64,000 nucleotides of DNA from Sphingobium limneticum (lineage in GTDB: Bacteria > Pseudomonadota > Alphaproteobacteria > Sphingomonadales > Sphingomonadaceae), in assembly GCF_008710155.1 (NCBI RefSeq), contig NZ_VYPZ01000004.1, positions 124,001 through 188,000 of the forward strand, given 5' to 3'. Position numbers and translations under genes: made by a program. The notes beneath the pieces are model-generated. The model saw nothing but the letters and a program-made list of their open reading frames with translations. It did no database searches and was not told the DNA's origin. Below, piece after piece: positions 25,733 to 34,648 of the stretch; position 1 is the first letter of the stretch; every line of letters begins with the position of its first letter.

Positions 25733-26925
25733 GCCACCGCCTCCTGCGCCTTTTTCCAGTCGCGCTTGATCTTCTTGGCCAGGCTCCATTTATGCACCTC
25801 GGTCGGGCCGTCATAAATGCGGAAGGCGCGGATTTCCCGGAACACCTGTTCCACGATCGTGTCGCTGGTCAGGCCCGTGCCGCCCATCACCTGCACGCAT
25901 CGGTCGGCGACCCGCATCAGCGCTTCGGACACCGCAACCTTCGCCATGGAGCTTTCCGCCGTGCCGAGCGATCCGCCATCCAGCACGCCCGCGCACCAAT
26001 CGATCATCAATTCGGCCTGTTTCAGGTCGATCAGATTGTCCGCCAGCATGAAGCCGACGCCCTCATGATCGATCAGCGTCTTGCCGAACGCCATGCGCCG
26101 ATTGGCATAATCGCTCGCAATCTCATTGGCACGGATGCACGCGCCCAGCCAGCGCATGCAGTGCGACAGCCGCGCCGGGCTGAGCCGCACCTGCGCATAT
26201 TGGAAGCCTTCGCCCGCATGGCCCAACATCTGGTCGGCGGGCACGCGCAGATTGTCGATGGTCAGCACGGCGTGGCCGCCCGGCATCGAACTGTCGATCG
26301 TGTTGGGAATATGGTCGATACGGATCGCCGGGTCAGGCAGGTCGACCAGGAACATGCAGGCGCCGTCCGCAGACTTCGCCATGACGATGCCGACCCCGGC
26401 CCCCTGTGCCCCGGTGATGAACGCCTTGCGCCCGTTGATCACCCAATGATTGCCGTCCTGGACGCAGGTCGTACGCATCATCGACGGGTCGGATCCGGCG
26501 CCGCCCTCCATCGCCGGCTCGGTCATGAAGAAGGCCGAACGGGTGCGCCCCTCCACCAGCGGCTTCAGGAAGCGATCCTTGATCTCCGCGCTGCCGACCT
26601 TGCCCAGCAGATACATGTTGCCCTCGTCGGGCGCGGCCGTGTTGCAGGCCAGCGGCCCCAGCGGCGACAGGCCGGTCTTTGCCAGCACGACTGCGGTTTC
26701 CCGCTGGTTGAGGTGGCTGCCGTCGCTCAGGATATGCGGCGTCAGCACGCCCGCTTCACGCGCCTTCTCCTTCAACTCGTCGATCAGCGCCTCGCTGGGG
26801 CAATCATGATGGTCCCTGCGCGGATCCTGCTCATAGGGGGCGACGATATCGCGGACGAAGGCTTCGACCTTCGCGGCGATGGCCGCCGTGCGCTCCGCGC
26901 CTGCCCCATTTTGGGTGCCGCTCAT
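25729..26925 (-). CDS. Acyl-CoA dehydrogenase (ACAD10/11-like)
   Basis: A 398-residue flavoprotein dehydrogenase. Typical blocks are FFMTEPAMEGGAGSDPSMMR (about residues 137-156), DGNHWVINGRKAFITGA (161-177), RLSHCMRWLGACIRANEIAS, RMAFGKTLIDH and VMGGTGLTSDTIVEQVFREI (349-368). The early stretch CNTAAPDEGNMYLLGKVGS matches the ACAD10/ACAD11 subgroup, whose signature is SAPDTGNME. It introduces a double bond into an acyl-CoA, or in this subgroup eliminates phosphate from a phosphohydroxyacyl-CoA. It overlaps both neighbours by 4 bases and is directly followed by the kinase of the same fused family. Confidence 0.93.
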   Translation of the reverse strand: MSGTQNGAGAERTAAIAAKVEAFVRDIVAPYEQDPRRDHHDCPSEALIDELKEKAREAGVLTPHILSDGSHLNQRETAVVLAKTGLSPLGPLACNTAAPDEGNMYLLGKVGSAEIKDRFLKPLVEGRTRSAFFMTEPAMEGGAGSDPSMMRTTCVQDGNHWVINGRKAFITGAQGAGVGIVMAKSADGACMFLVDLPDPAIRIDHIPNTIDSSMPGGHAVLTIDNLRVPADQMLGHAGEGFQYAQVRLSPARLSHCMRWLGACIRANEIASDYANRRMAFGKTLIDHEGVGFMLADNLIDLKQAELMIDWCAGVLDGGSLGTAESSMAKVAVSEALMRVADRCVQVMGGTGLTSDTIVEQVFREIRAFRIYDGPTEVHKWSLAKKIKRDWKKAQEAVA

Positions 26926-27686
26926 CGCGGTGCCATCCGGATCGCGCCGTCCAGCCGGATGACTTCGCCGTTCAGCATCGGATTGGCGACGATCTGCTCG
27001 ACCATCAGCGCGAACTCGTCCGGCTGGCCGAGGCGCGTGGGGAAGGGCACCTGCTTGCCCAGCGAATCCTGCGCTTCCTGCGGCAATGTCGCGAGCAGGG
27101 GCGTCAGGAAGATGCCCGGCGCGATCGTCATGACGCGAATGCCGTAGCGCGCAAATTCGCGCGCGATGGGCAGGGTCATGCCGACGATGCCACCCTTGGA
27201 CGCGCTATAGGCCGCCTGACCGATCTGTCCGTCATAAGCGGCGACGCTGGCGGTGTTGATGATGACACCGCGCTCCTCGACGCCCACCGTGTCCGCATCG
27301 ATGATGCGCGCGGCGAATTTGGACAGGACGTTGAAGCTGCCGATCAGGTTGACGGTCAGGATTTTCGAGAAGTCTGCCAGCGGGATCGCCTTGCCGTCGC
27401 GGTCGATGACCTTGGCCGGCGGGCCGATGCCGGCGCAGTTGGCCAATATGCGCGCCTTGCCGTTCAGCGCTTCGGCCTGCTCGATCGCCTGTTCGATCGC
27501 CGCTTCATCGGTGACGTTGACCGGTACGAAGAGCGCGCCGATCGCCTTGGCATGGGCCTCGCCCATCTGCGCGTTCAGGTCGAAGATCGTGACCTTCGCG
27601 CCGGCTTTCGCCAGTCGTGCCGCCGTGGCGCCGCCCAGGCCCGAAGCCCCGCCGGTCACGATCGCGCCCACTCCGTTGATGTCCAT
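26922..27686 (-). CDS. Short-chain dehydrogenase (type II 3-hydroxyacyl-CoA dehydrogenase-like)
   Basis: A 254-residue SDR. The ATG at 27686 has GAAGAGGA about 7 bases upstream and gives the usual SDR start (INGVGAIVTGGASGLGGATA). The sequence closely resembles HSD17B10-type 3-hydroxyacyl-CoA dehydrogenases: NCAGIGPP, NTASVAAYDGQIGQAAYSAS with the catalytic YSASK, and IAPGIFLTPLLATLP. It would oxidise a 3-hydroxyacyl-CoA to the keto form with NAD. It is the first gene of the beta-oxidation operon and is divergent from a TetR regulator. Confidence 0.9.
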   Translation of the reverse strand: MDINGVGAIVTGGASGLGGATAARLAKAGAKVTIFDLNAQMGEAHAKAIGALFVPVNVTDEAAIEQAIEQAEALNGKARILANCAGIGPPAKVIDRDGKAIPLADFSKILTVNLIGSFNVLSKFAARIIDADTVGVEERGVIINTASVAAYDGQIGQAAYSASKGGIVGMTLPIAREFARYGIRVMTIAPGIFLTPLLATLPQEAQDSLGKQVPFPTRLGQPDEFALMVEQIVANPMLNGEVIRLDGAIRMAPR

Positions 27687-27709
27687 CGGCAATCCTCTTC
27701 TCGCTTCGG

Positions 27710-27751
27710 TCGAATCAAGAAACTTGTTCGATCAATATGCACTCACGAGTG
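27710..27751. promoter_or_regulatory. Candidate TetR operators in divergent promoter
   Basis: Two inverted repeats lie in the gap between the beta-oxidation operon and the TetR gene. TCGAATCAAG-aaa-CTTGTTCGA at 27710-27731 has one extra T. CACTC-ac-GAGTG at 27740-27751 is a perfect 5-bp repeat with a 2-base spacer. Both are suitably placed for a dimeric TetR protein to control both directions. Confidence 0.5.
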
Positions 27752-27789
27752 TATTGTGCTTCTACGGGTTTCCTGTCAATGGTCGGGCC

Positions 27790-28407
27790 ATGCAGAATTC
27801 ACCCTTCAGAAATGCGGCACAGAAAGAAGCGGACAGGGCGGCCAAGCGCGACGCCGTGCTGCGCGCGGCCGTGCGGATGTTCAACGAACGCGGTTTTTTC
27901 GCGACCTCGCTGGACGATGTGGCGGCCAGCCTCGGCATATCGAAACGCACCATCTACCATTATCTGGCGAACAAGGATCAGGTGCTGCTGGAGTGCATCA
28001 CCATCGGGCTGGAGCAATTGCTGGCAGCGGCCGACGATGCGCGGGCGGAGCCGGGCAATGGCCGGGACAGGCTGGTGAAATTCCTGCGCCGCTATGTCGA
28101 AATCAATATGGACGATTTCGGCATCTGCGTGTCGCGCACCGGGGAGGAAGCGCTCTCGCGCGAAAGCCTGCCGCGCTATCGCGCGCTCAAGAAGAAGATC
28201 GACGTCGCCATGCGCCAGATCTTGACCGAGGCGGTGGAGGATGGATCGATCGGCCCGATCGACGTCAAGATGACCGCCTTCACCCTGGCTGGCGCGCTCA
28301 ACTGGCCGGGCCGCTGGTATGATCCCAAGGGGGCGCTGACGCCCGCGCAAATTTCGGAGGCGATGGTGAAGGTGCTGATGGGCGGGCTGGACCCAAGGCC
28401 CAATTGA
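27790..28407 (+). CDS. TetR-family transcriptional regulator
   Basis: A 205-residue repressor. The helix-turn-helix is RGFFATSLDDVAASLGISKR with TIYHYLANKDQVLLE (about residues 30-70); the C-terminal part is a helical ligand pocket of the TetR_C/KstR2-like type. The ATG at 27790 gives the usual TetR N-terminus; the longer upstream frame is antisense to the SDR. It is divergent from the seven-gene beta-oxidation operon and most likely represses it until an acyl-CoA intermediate binds. The Shine-Dalgarno is weak. A strong terminator follows. Confidence 0.9.
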   Translation: MQNSPFRNAAQKEADRAAKRDAVLRAAVRMFNERGFFATSLDDVAASLGISKRTIYHYLANKDQVLLECITIGLEQLLAAADDARAEPGNGRDRLVKFLRRYVEINMDDFGICVSRTGEEALSRESLPRYRALKKKIDVAMRQILTEAVEDGSIGPIDVKMTAFTLAGALNWPGRWYDPKGALTPAQISEAMVKVLMGGLDPRPN

Positions 28408-28421
28408 TCCACGGAAATAGG

Positions 28422-28457
28422 AAAGGGGGCCGGCGATCGCGATCGCCGGCCCCCTTT
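28422..28457. terminator. Bidirectional terminator, perfect 36-base palindrome
   Basis: AAAGGGGGCCGGCGATCG is followed directly by its exact reverse complement, so an 18-bp stem with essentially no loop can form, with AAA before and TTTATTTTT after. It lies between the convergent TetR (stop 28407) and flavin monooxygenase (stop 28462) genes and marks the boundary between the two islands. Confidence 0.85.
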
Positions 28458-28461
28458 ATTT

Positions 28462-29799
28462 TTACGCTGCGCTCTTTGCCGATTGCGCCGCAGTGTAGCG
28501 ATTGTCTGGCACCGGCAGGCCCAGATGCTCTCGGAAGGTCGTGCCTTCATAGTCGGTGCGGAACAGGCCGCGCGCCTGCAGGATCGGGATCACCTTGTCC
28601 ACGAACAGCTCCAGCTGGCCCGGCAACGGCTCGAACAGGACGAAGCCGTCCGCCGCGCCGCTTTCGAACCAGGCCTGCAACCGGTCGGCCACCGTCTCGG
28701 CCGACCCGACAAAATCGCCGCGCGGGGTCGCCAGCCGCTCGGCGATCTGGCGCAGGGTCAGATTTTCCGCCCGCACCTGCGCCAGAATGCGCAATGTACC
28801 GCTCTGCTGGCTGTTGAGGCCGATATGCTCGACGTCCGGGAAGGGCGCGTCCAGATCATATTGGCGGAAATCATGGTCGTTGAAGGTGCGCGACAGATTG
28901 CCAAGGCCGGTGTCGATCGACTCCAGCGCCGCCAGTTCGCGATAGCGCGCCTCGGCGTCCTCGTCCGTATCGCCCACGATCGGCGCGACGCCCGGCAGGA
29001 TGAACAACTGGTCGGCATCGCGACCAAAGCCCTTGGCCCGGCCTTTGACGTCGGCATAATAGGCCTGCCCATCCTCCTGCGTGGCGGCATGGGTGAAGAT
29101 CACCTCCGCCCGCTTGGCGGCAAAGGCGCGGCCGTCATCCGACGCGCCCGCCTGGAAGATGACCGGCTGCCCCTGCGGCGTGCGCTTGATGTTCAGCGGC
29201 CCGCGCACCTGGAAGAATTCACCCTTATGATCCAGCCGATGCAGCTTGTCGGGATCGACGAACTGGCCGCTTTCCTTGTCCGCCACATGGGCGTCCTGTT
29301 CCCAGCTGTCCCACAACCCCTGCACGACATCCAGATATTCGCCCGCGATGCGATAGCGCACGGCATGGGCGGGATGTTCGGCCTTGCTGAAATTGGCGGC
29401 GGTATCGCCCAGCCAGGAGGTGACGACATTCCAACCCGCGCGCCCGCCGCTCAGATGATCGAGCGATGCGAACTGGCGCGCGACGTTGAAGGGTTCGGAA
29501 TAGCTGACCGTCAGCGTGGCAACCAGGCCGATGCGCGATGTGGTGGCCGCCAGCGCGGACAGGATCGTGATCGGCTCGAACCGGTTGAGATAATGCGGGC
29601 TGGATTTCTCGTTGATCGACAGGCTGTCGGCGACGAACAGGAAATCGAACTTGCCGCGCTCTGCGGTCGCAGCCTGCTTCTGATATTGGGCCAGGTTGGT
29701 GCTGGCATTGCCGTCGCGATCGGGGTGGCGCCAGTCATTCCAGGTGCGCCCCACGCCATGCAGGATGAAGCCGAGCTTGATATGCCGCTGTTGGGCCAT
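28462..29799 (-). CDS. LLM-class flavin monooxygenase, DszA/NtaA/SnaA type
   Basis: A 445-residue FMNH2-dependent monooxygenase. Characteristic blocks are LGFILHGVG (about residues 9-17), [72 protein letters not shown] and [20 protein letters not shown]. DszA acts on dibenzothiophene sulfone; relatives split C-S or C-N bonds in organosulfur or aminopolycarboxylate compounds with an external flavin reductase. It is one of three such paralogues in this sulfur region (others at 46094 and 50216). No flavin reductase gene is seen nearby. The substrate is unknown. Confidence 0.9.
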   Translation of the reverse strand: MAQQRHIKLGFILHGVGRTWNDWRHPDRDGNASTNLAQYQKQAATAERGKFDFLFVADSLSINEKSSPHYLNRFEPITILSALAATTSRIGLVATLTVSYSEPFNVARQFASLDHLSGGRAGWNVVTSWLGDTAANFSKAEHPAHAVRYRIAGEYLDVVQGLWDSWEQDAHVADKESGQFVDPDKLHRLDHKGEFFQVRGPLNIKRTPQGQPVIFQAGASDDGRAFAAKRAEVIFTHAATQEDGQAYYADVKGRAKGFGRDADQLFILPGVAPIVGDTDEDAEARYRELAALESIDTGLGNLSRTFNDHDFRQYDLDAPFPDVEHIGLNSQQSGTLRILAQVRAENLTLRQIAERLATPRGDFVGSAETVADRLQAWFESGAADGFVLFEPLPGQLELFVDKVIPILQARGLFRTDYEGTTFREHLGLPVPDNRYTAAQSAKSAA

Positions 29800-29898
29800 G
29801 GAGCGTCCTTTCCAGGAGAAATTGAAAGACGCAAATTAGGCCCCGGCCGGGCAAGGCACCAACGCGGACTGGTCGGTCATTTATGATTTGGATAAATA

Positions 29899-31251
29899 CT
29901 AAAGGCCCTCCGCCTCCACCCAATGGGCGCTGGTCAATTCACGGGCCAACGTCCAGACCTGCCGCCTTATGTCCGGCACGGCGACGATTTCCCAATGGGC
30001 GCCGCGGGTCATCGGGCCGACGATATGCAACCGCGCCTGCGCGTCGCCATGGGCGGCGATGGCGCGGCACTGGCGATCCACATCGATGCCGATCGCCAAA
30101 GGATCGGGCCGGATGTCGCCCCGGTCGAACAGGTTGCGCAGCAACGGATCGGTCACGCGCCGCAGGTCGCCCAGCGGCCCGGTACAATTGACCACGCGCG
30201 CCACTTTCAACGTTTCGCTGCCCGTCGCGCCACGCGGCCGCAAACCTACTATCAGCCCGTCGCCATCGATCGTTGCCGTCGCCACCTTCGCGGCCCGCAC
30301 CTCCAGCCGACCCTGTGCGCGCAACCCGTCCAGCCGTTCCGCCACGCCGGGTGCCACTCGATGGCGATGCACGTCCCAATAAGGACGCATATGGCGCAGG
30401 AAGCGGCTGCGTTCGTTCGCACTGGCCGCGCGCCAAATGTCGGGGGTGAAGGGGCGCAGTTCGTCGACGGCATTACGCCAGCCAATCTCGACCGCTCGAT
30501 CGCGCACCGTGCGCACCAGCGCGGAGGCCGGGCCGACGGGGCGTTCCTGGCGCGCGGCATAGGGCTGGGCGGGGGCATGGGCCTGCGGGGCCAGGCCACG
30601 GCGCGACAAGGCGACGATCTTGCCCTTATAGCCCGCACTATCCAGGCTCAGCGCGCAATCCACGGCGGTCAGACCGCTGCCCAGCAGCAGCAGGACGTCG
30701 TCCTGCCCGAGGCCCGTGGCGATATCCGCCGCCCAGGGATCGTTGACATAAGCGGGGCGATCAAGCCCGACAAAGGCGGGCAGGTCATGCGGCGGCAGAT
30801 TGCCCGGCGCGATCACCGCGACGTCCGCTTCCAGCATGTCGCCCGATCGCAGCGCGACAAAGGCGCCATCCTCCCGCACGGTCAGGTCGATCGCTTCATC
30901 GGCCAGGATGGCGAACCGCTCGCCCGCCGTTGCCCGCGCTTCGTCCAGCATCGCGCATAGATAAGTGCCATAATCGCGCCGGGTCGCGAAACTGCCCGCC
31001 TGACCCAGTCCCTGCGCCGCCAGCCAGTCCACGAAATGGCCAGGCTGGTCGGGCAGCGCGCTCATGTTCGCGGCGCGCACGTTCAGGATATGGTCCGCCT
31101 GCGCCGCGCCATAGGCCAGGCCGCGCCCCAGTCGATCGGGCCGCCGCTCCACCAGCGTCACGCGCACATTGCCATGGCGCAGCAGGTTGATCGCCAGCAA
31201 CACGCCGCTGAACCCGCCGCCTATGATGGCGACATGATCGACCTTCAGCAT
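29899..31251 (-). CDS. FAD/NAD(P)-binding oxidoreductase
   Basis: A 450-residue flavoprotein with an N-terminal FAD-binding Rossmann fold (VAIIGGGFSGVLLAINLLRH, residues about 7-26), an internal motif NVRAANMSALPDQPGHFVDW and a second nucleotide-binding motif LLLLGSGLTAVDCAL (about residues 199-213). These fit the FAD-NAD(P)-binding family often found beside sulfonate genes, whose reaction is not established. It starts about 100 bases from the sulfonate-binding protein cluster on the other strand and shares that promoter region. It could reduce flavin or act directly on an organosulfur substrate. Confidence 0.8.
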   Translation of the reverse strand: MLKVDHVAIIGGGFSGVLLAINLLRHGNVRVTLVERRPDRLGRGLAYGAAQADHILNVRAANMSALPDQPGHFVDWLAAQGLGQAGSFATRRDYGTYLCAMLDEARATAGERFAILADEAIDLTVREDGAFVALRSGDMLEADVAVIAPGNLPPHDLPAFVGLDRPAYVNDPWAADIATGLGQDDVLLLLGSGLTAVDCALSLDSAGYKGKIVALSRRGLAPQAHAPAQPYAARQERPVGPASALVRTVRDRAVEIGWRNAVDELRPFTPDIWRAASANERSRFLRHMRPYWDVHRHRVAPGVAERLDGLRAQGRLEVRAAKVATATIDGDGLIVGLRPRGATGSETLKVARVVNCTGPLGDLRRVTDPLLRNLFDRGDIRPDPLAIGIDVDRQCRAIAAHGDAQARLHIVGPMTRGAHWEIVAVPDIRRQVWTLARELTSAHWVEAEGL

Positions 31252-31351
31252 GGATCAAGCATTTCTAATGGTTCCACCAGCATTGCTTGTGGGACATATC
31301 TCTACTGCTAAAATAGATAAAGTCCTATCTGCATTTGAAGGAAGGACGATC
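31252..31351. promoter_or_regulatory. Divergent promoter with AGTAGAGAT motif
   Basis: This AT-richer 100-base gap lies between the FAD oxidoreductase and the sulfonate-binding-protein operon. On the minus strand, bases 31306-31298 read AGTAGAGAT, followed by ATGTCCC; the same nine bases occur on the plus strand at 35681-35689, in front of ssuC. A related ATCTACT/AGTAGAT palindrome is at 52668-52686. It may be part of a sulfur-limitation control signal or a promoter core. Confidence 0.4.
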
Positions 31352-31489
31352 ATGCCCCTGTTGCGTTCCCTGGCCCCGCGATGGGCGCGCCTGCGCGAAG
31401 CGGCACGCCGGGAATTTCTGCGCGATCCGGACGTCGTCCTGTTCGAACGCGCCGGCGGTCCGATCCGTGATGGTGCGCATGGTCGCTGA
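31352..31489 (+). CDS. Possible 45-residue leader peptide before sulfonate-binding protein
   Basis: The ATG at 31352 follows GAAGGAAGGACGATC, a good ribosome-binding site. The frame encodes 45 residues (MPLLRSLAPRWARLREAARR and so on, ending IRDGAHGR) with strong third-position GC bias. It overlaps the start of the binding-protein gene by 20 bases, so it could be a translationally coupled leader. It is basic at the N-terminus and lacks a membrane segment. The product is unrecognised; it may be only a translated leader. Confidence 0.45.
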   Translation: MPLLRSLAPRWARLREAARREFLRDPDVVLFERAGGPIRDGAHGR

Positions 31490-32468
31490 TCGTCTGTCGC
31501 GGCGCGCGTTCATCGGCGCGGGTGCGGCCTCCTGCCTGATCCTGGCCGGATGCAGCGCGGGCAAGGATGGCAAGCCGAAATTGCGTATCTCCATCACCGG
31601 CAAGGGGGATGGCGATGCGCGGCTGTTGTTCAAGGCAGCGGGCATCGTGCCCGAAGGGTTCGACCTCGCCTATAGCGAATTTCAGTCCGGCCATCTGGTG
31701 GTAGAGGCGCTGAACGGCGGTTCGCTCGACTTTGGCGGAATGAGCGAAATTCCGCCCATTTTCGCGGCCGCCTCCACGATCCAGAGCTTTCGCCAGATCG
31801 CCGTCACCCATGGCGACGTCAATAATCAGGTCGTGCTGGTGCCTAAGGGATCGAAGGCGAAGGGCATCGCCGACCTCAAGGGCAAGCGTGTCGGATACGT
31901 CCGCGCCACCACATCGCAATATTTCCTGATCCGCATGCTGGAGGAGGTCGGCCTCAGCTGGGACGATATCACGCCGGTTGCGATGGGCGTGTCGGACGGC
32001 GCGGCCGCCTTCTCGCAGGGTGCGCTCGATGCCTGGGCGATCTACGGCTTCCCGATCCAGCGCGCCATCGCGACGGAGGGCGCGCGCGTGCTCAAGACCG
32101 CTTATGGCATATTGTCGGGCAATTATCTGGTGTCCGCCCATGTCGATGCCCTGGCCGATCCGGAAAAGTCGAAACTGATCGGCGATTATCTGGCGCTGCT
32201 GCAAAAAGCCTATGGCTGGGCGGTGGCGCATCAGGATGAATGGGCCGCCATCATCGCCAAGGATATCGGTGTACCGCTGGATTATGTGCTCGACCAGTTC
32301 AAGCGCAAGAGCGCCAGCTATGAACTGCGCCCTGTCACGGACGAGGCGATCGCCTCGCAGCAACAGGTCGCGGATCTTTTCTATCAGCAGAAGCTGCTGC
32401 CAAAAGCGGTCGATGTGCGACCGCTCTGGGACGCGCGCTTCAATGATGCCATTCCCGAGAGAGGCTGA
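31470..32468 (+). CDS. ABC transporter substrate-binding lipoprotein, aliphatic-sulfonate (SsuA-like) type
   Basis: A 332-residue protein; ATG codons at 31470 and 31479 are both possible. The N-terminus has paired arginines and a lipobox: LSRRAFIGAGAASCLILAGC, with acylated Cys at the end. The body is the NMT1/SsuA-like fold (FQSGHLVVEALNGGSLDFGG, MSEIPPIFAA, DLKGKRVGYVRATTSQYFLI, AFSQGALDAWAIYGFP). It captures a sulfonate or related organosulfur compound. No permease or ATPase gene follows; ssuC and ssuB at 35881-37499 are the only ones in the window. Two other binding proteins of the same family sit at 40595 and 44239. Confidence 0.88.
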   Translation: MVRMVADRLSRRAFIGAGAASCLILAGCSAGKDGKPKLRISITGKGDGDARLLFKAAGIVPEGFDLAYSEFQSGHLVVEALNGGSLDFGGMSEIPPIFAAASTIQSFRQIAVTHGDVNNQVVLVPKGSKAKGIADLKGKRVGYVRATTSQYFLIRMLEEVGLSWDDITPVAMGVSDGAAAFSQGALDAWAIYGFPIQRAIATEGARVLKTAYGILSGNYLVSAHVDALADPEKSKLIGDYLALLQKAYGWAVAHQDEWAAIIAKDIGVPLDYVLDQFKRKSASYELRPVTDEAIASQQQVADLFYQQKLLPKAVDVRPLWDARFNDAIPERG

Positions 32469-32474
32469 ACCATC

Positions 32475-33662
32475 ATGGCCACACAGGCAATTCAGCAAGA
32501 CGATGCGCAGATCCAGCCGACCGGCCCCCTCAGCGCGGACCAACTGGACCGACTGACCCGGCGTCTCGCCGAAAAAGCGGAACATTACGATCGCAGCGGC
32601 GAATTTCCCCGCGCCAGTTTCGATTATCTGGCGAGCGAAGGGCTGATCGGCCTGACCGTGCCGCGTGAACTGGGCGGCCGGGGCGCTGGCCTGGTCGAGG
32701 CGATCCGGGTGCTGGGCGCGGTGGCGAAGGGCGACCCGTCGACGGCGCTGATCCTCTTCATGACCTATCATTATCATGCCACGCCGACCCGCGCACGCAC
32801 CTGGCCGCAGGAAATTTACGAGCGGCTGGCGCGCGATGCCGTGGCGGGCAGGGGCCTGATCGGCGGTCTGCGGGTTGAGCCGGAACTGGGCACGCCGGTG
32901 CGCGGCGGCCTGCCCGCGACCATCGCGCGGCGTACCGCCGATGGCTGGGCGCTGACCGGCACGAAAATCTATTCCACCGGCTCGACCGGCCTCGACTGGT
33001 TTTCGGTCTGGGCCAAGACGGATGAGGCAGAGCCGCGCGTCGGCAATTTCCTGGTCCGGTCGGACAGCGCGGGTATCGATATCGAACCCGCCTGGGATCA
33101 TCTGGGCATGCGCGCCACGGTCAGCCATGCGGTGCATTTTACCGATACGCCCACGCCGCTCGACCATGCGGTCGATATCCGCCTGCCTGCGCAATGGGCG
33201 ACAGGGGCGGGCGATCCGGGCCTTGCCATCTGGAACGCGCTGGCCATCTCGACCATCTATGATGGCGTCGCGCGGGCTGCGCGCGACTGGCTGCGCGCCT
33301 ATCTCAACGATCGGGTGCCGACCAATCTGGGCGCGTCGCTCGCCACCCTGCCGCGCGTGCAGGAAAAATTCGGCGAGATAGAGGCGCTGTTGCAGGTCAA
33401 CCGCACGCTCATCCGCGACGCCGCCGCCCGGCATGAAGCCGGCGATCCGCCCAGCGCGATCGAAGTGAACAACATCAAATATCTCGCCACCGCCAATGCG
33501 ATCCGCGCGGTGGAAATCGGCCTCGAACTCACAGGCAATCCCGGCATCAGCCGGAAGAACCCGCTCGAACGCCATTATCGCGATGTGCTGTGCAGCCGCA
33601 TCCATTCGCCACAGACCGACACCATATTGATCGCCGCCGGCCGGGCGGCGCTTGGGAACTGA
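32475..33662 (+). CDS. Acyl-CoA-dehydrogenase-fold flavin monooxygenase (DszC/SfnC-like)
   Basis: A 395-residue protein of the acyl-CoA dehydrogenase fold. Blocks are YLASEGLIGLTVPRELGGRG (about residues 50-69), GWALTGTKIYSTGSTGLDWF, WDHLGMRATVSHAVHFTDTP and IRAVEIGLELTGNPGISRKN, ending RDVLCSRIHSPQTDTIL. In sulfur islands this subgroup (DszC, SfnC and relatives) uses reduced FMN and oxygen to oxidise or desulfurise organosulfur compounds; the normal dehydrogenase catalytic Glu is not evident. It is 6 bases after the binding protein and ahead of a hydroxyacid dehydrogenase. Oxygenation is favoured over acyl-CoA oxidation because of location. Confidence 0.85.
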   Translation: MATQAIQQDDAQIQPTGPLSADQLDRLTRRLAEKAEHYDRSGEFPRASFDYLASEGLIGLTVPRELGGRGAGLVEAIRVLGAVAKGDPSTALILFMTYHYHATPTRARTWPQEIYERLARDAVAGRGLIGGLRVEPELGTPVRGGLPATIARRTADGWALTGTKIYSTGSTGLDWFSVWAKTDEAEPRVGNFLVRSDSAGIDIEPAWDHLGMRATVSHAVHFTDTPTPLDHAVDIRLPAQWATGAGDPGLAIWNALAISTIYDGVARAARDWLRAYLNDRVPTNLGASLATLPRVQEKFGEIEALLQVNRTLIRDAAARHEAGDPPSAIEVNNIKYLATANAIRAVEIGLELTGNPGISRKNPLERHYRDVLCSRIHSPQTDTILIAAGRAALGN

Positions 33663-33663
33663 C

Positions 33664-34611
33664 ATGTCATTGATCATCGCCAGCCAGCTTGACGCCGATT
33701 TCAACCAGGGCCTCAGCCAGCATCCGATTGCGCCCACCCTGATCGACGTGGCGGAGGATGAACCCTGGGCCGCCGCTGCCCAGGCGGATCTGCTGTTGAT
33801 CCGTCCGTCGCCGTCCTGGCGGCAGCCGTCCATTCAACGTCCTCCCGCCTGGCCGGGCCGGCTGAAATGGGTCTATAGCGCATCGGCCGGGATCGATTTC
33901 TATCCGCAATGGCTGCTCGACGCGCCGCTCGTCACCTGCGGCCGCGGCGTCGCGTCGGACGAGATTGCCGACTATGTCATCGCCGCCATCTACGCCCATG
34001 CCAAGAATTTGGAGGCGATCACCGCCCGTTCGCGCGCGCAATGGGTAAACGTTCCGCTCGGCCGGGTGTCGGGCACCACGATCGGCATCGTCGGTCTGGG
34101 CGCCATCGGTCAGGCGGTGGCGAAACGCGGTCTGGCGCTGGGCGCACAGGTCGTCGGCCTGCGCCGCACGGGTGCGCAATCGGGCATCAGCGGCTTGGAG
34201 CATGTCGGCGATATCGACACGCTGGTATCGCGCGCCGACCATATCATCATCGCGGTGCCGGCCACGCCGCAGACGCGCCACCTGTTCAACGCGGAGCTGC
34301 TCGCCAAGGTGAAGCCCGGTGCGCATATCATCAACGTCGCGCGCGGATCGGTGATCGATCAGGACGCGCTGATCCAGGCGCTGGACGGGGAGGGCGGACC
34401 CGGCTTCGCGACACTGGACGTCACCGATCCCGAACCGCTGCCCGAGGGGCATCCGCTCTACACCCATCCGCGCGTACGCCTGACGCCGCATGTCTCCAGC
34501 AACCATACGCTGGTGCGCCATCGCCTGCTGGATAAGGTGCGCGACGATATCTCCCGCTTCGCGCGAGGCGAGGCGCCGAGCGACATCGTCGATCCGGCAC
34601 GGGGATATTGA
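33664..34611 (+). CDS. D-isomer-specific 2-hydroxyacid dehydrogenase family
   Basis: A 315-residue NAD-dependent dehydrogenase. The ATG at 33664 (after AACTGAC) is chosen over a TTG four codons upstream. The NAD fold reads TIGIVGLGAIGQAVAKRGLA (about residues 138-157); substrate and catalytic regions include NVARGSVIDQDALIQAL and the His in HPRVRLTPHVSSN. It reduces a 2-keto acid or oxidises a D-2-hydroxy acid. It overlaps nothing but follows the DszC/SfnC-like gene by one base after the stop, so it belongs to that operon and may process the carbon skeleton left by desulfurisation. Confidence 0.88.
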   Translation: MSLIIASQLDADFNQGLSQHPIAPTLIDVAEDEPWAAAAQADLLLIRPSPSWRQPSIQRPPAWPGRLKWVYSASAGIDFYPQWLLDAPLVTCGRGVASDEIADYVIAAIYAHAKNLEAITARSRAQWVNVPLGRVSGTTIGIVGLGAIGQAVAKRGLALGAQVVGLRRTGAQSGISGLEHVGDIDTLVSRADHIIIAVPATPQTRHLFNAELLAKVKPGAHIINVARGSVIDQDALIQALDGEGGPGFATLDVTDPEPLPEGHPLYTHPRVRLTPHVSSNHTLVRHRLLDKVRDDISRFARGEAPSDIVDPARGY

Positions 34612-34648
34612 GGGCAGTAGAGGAGGCGATCCTCTGATTGATATGTAG

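Noticed and set aside
31350..33833. 827-residue leftward open frame across the binding-protein and DszC-like genes
   Set aside because: It is antisense to two clearly recognisable genes and has no motif or plausible start.
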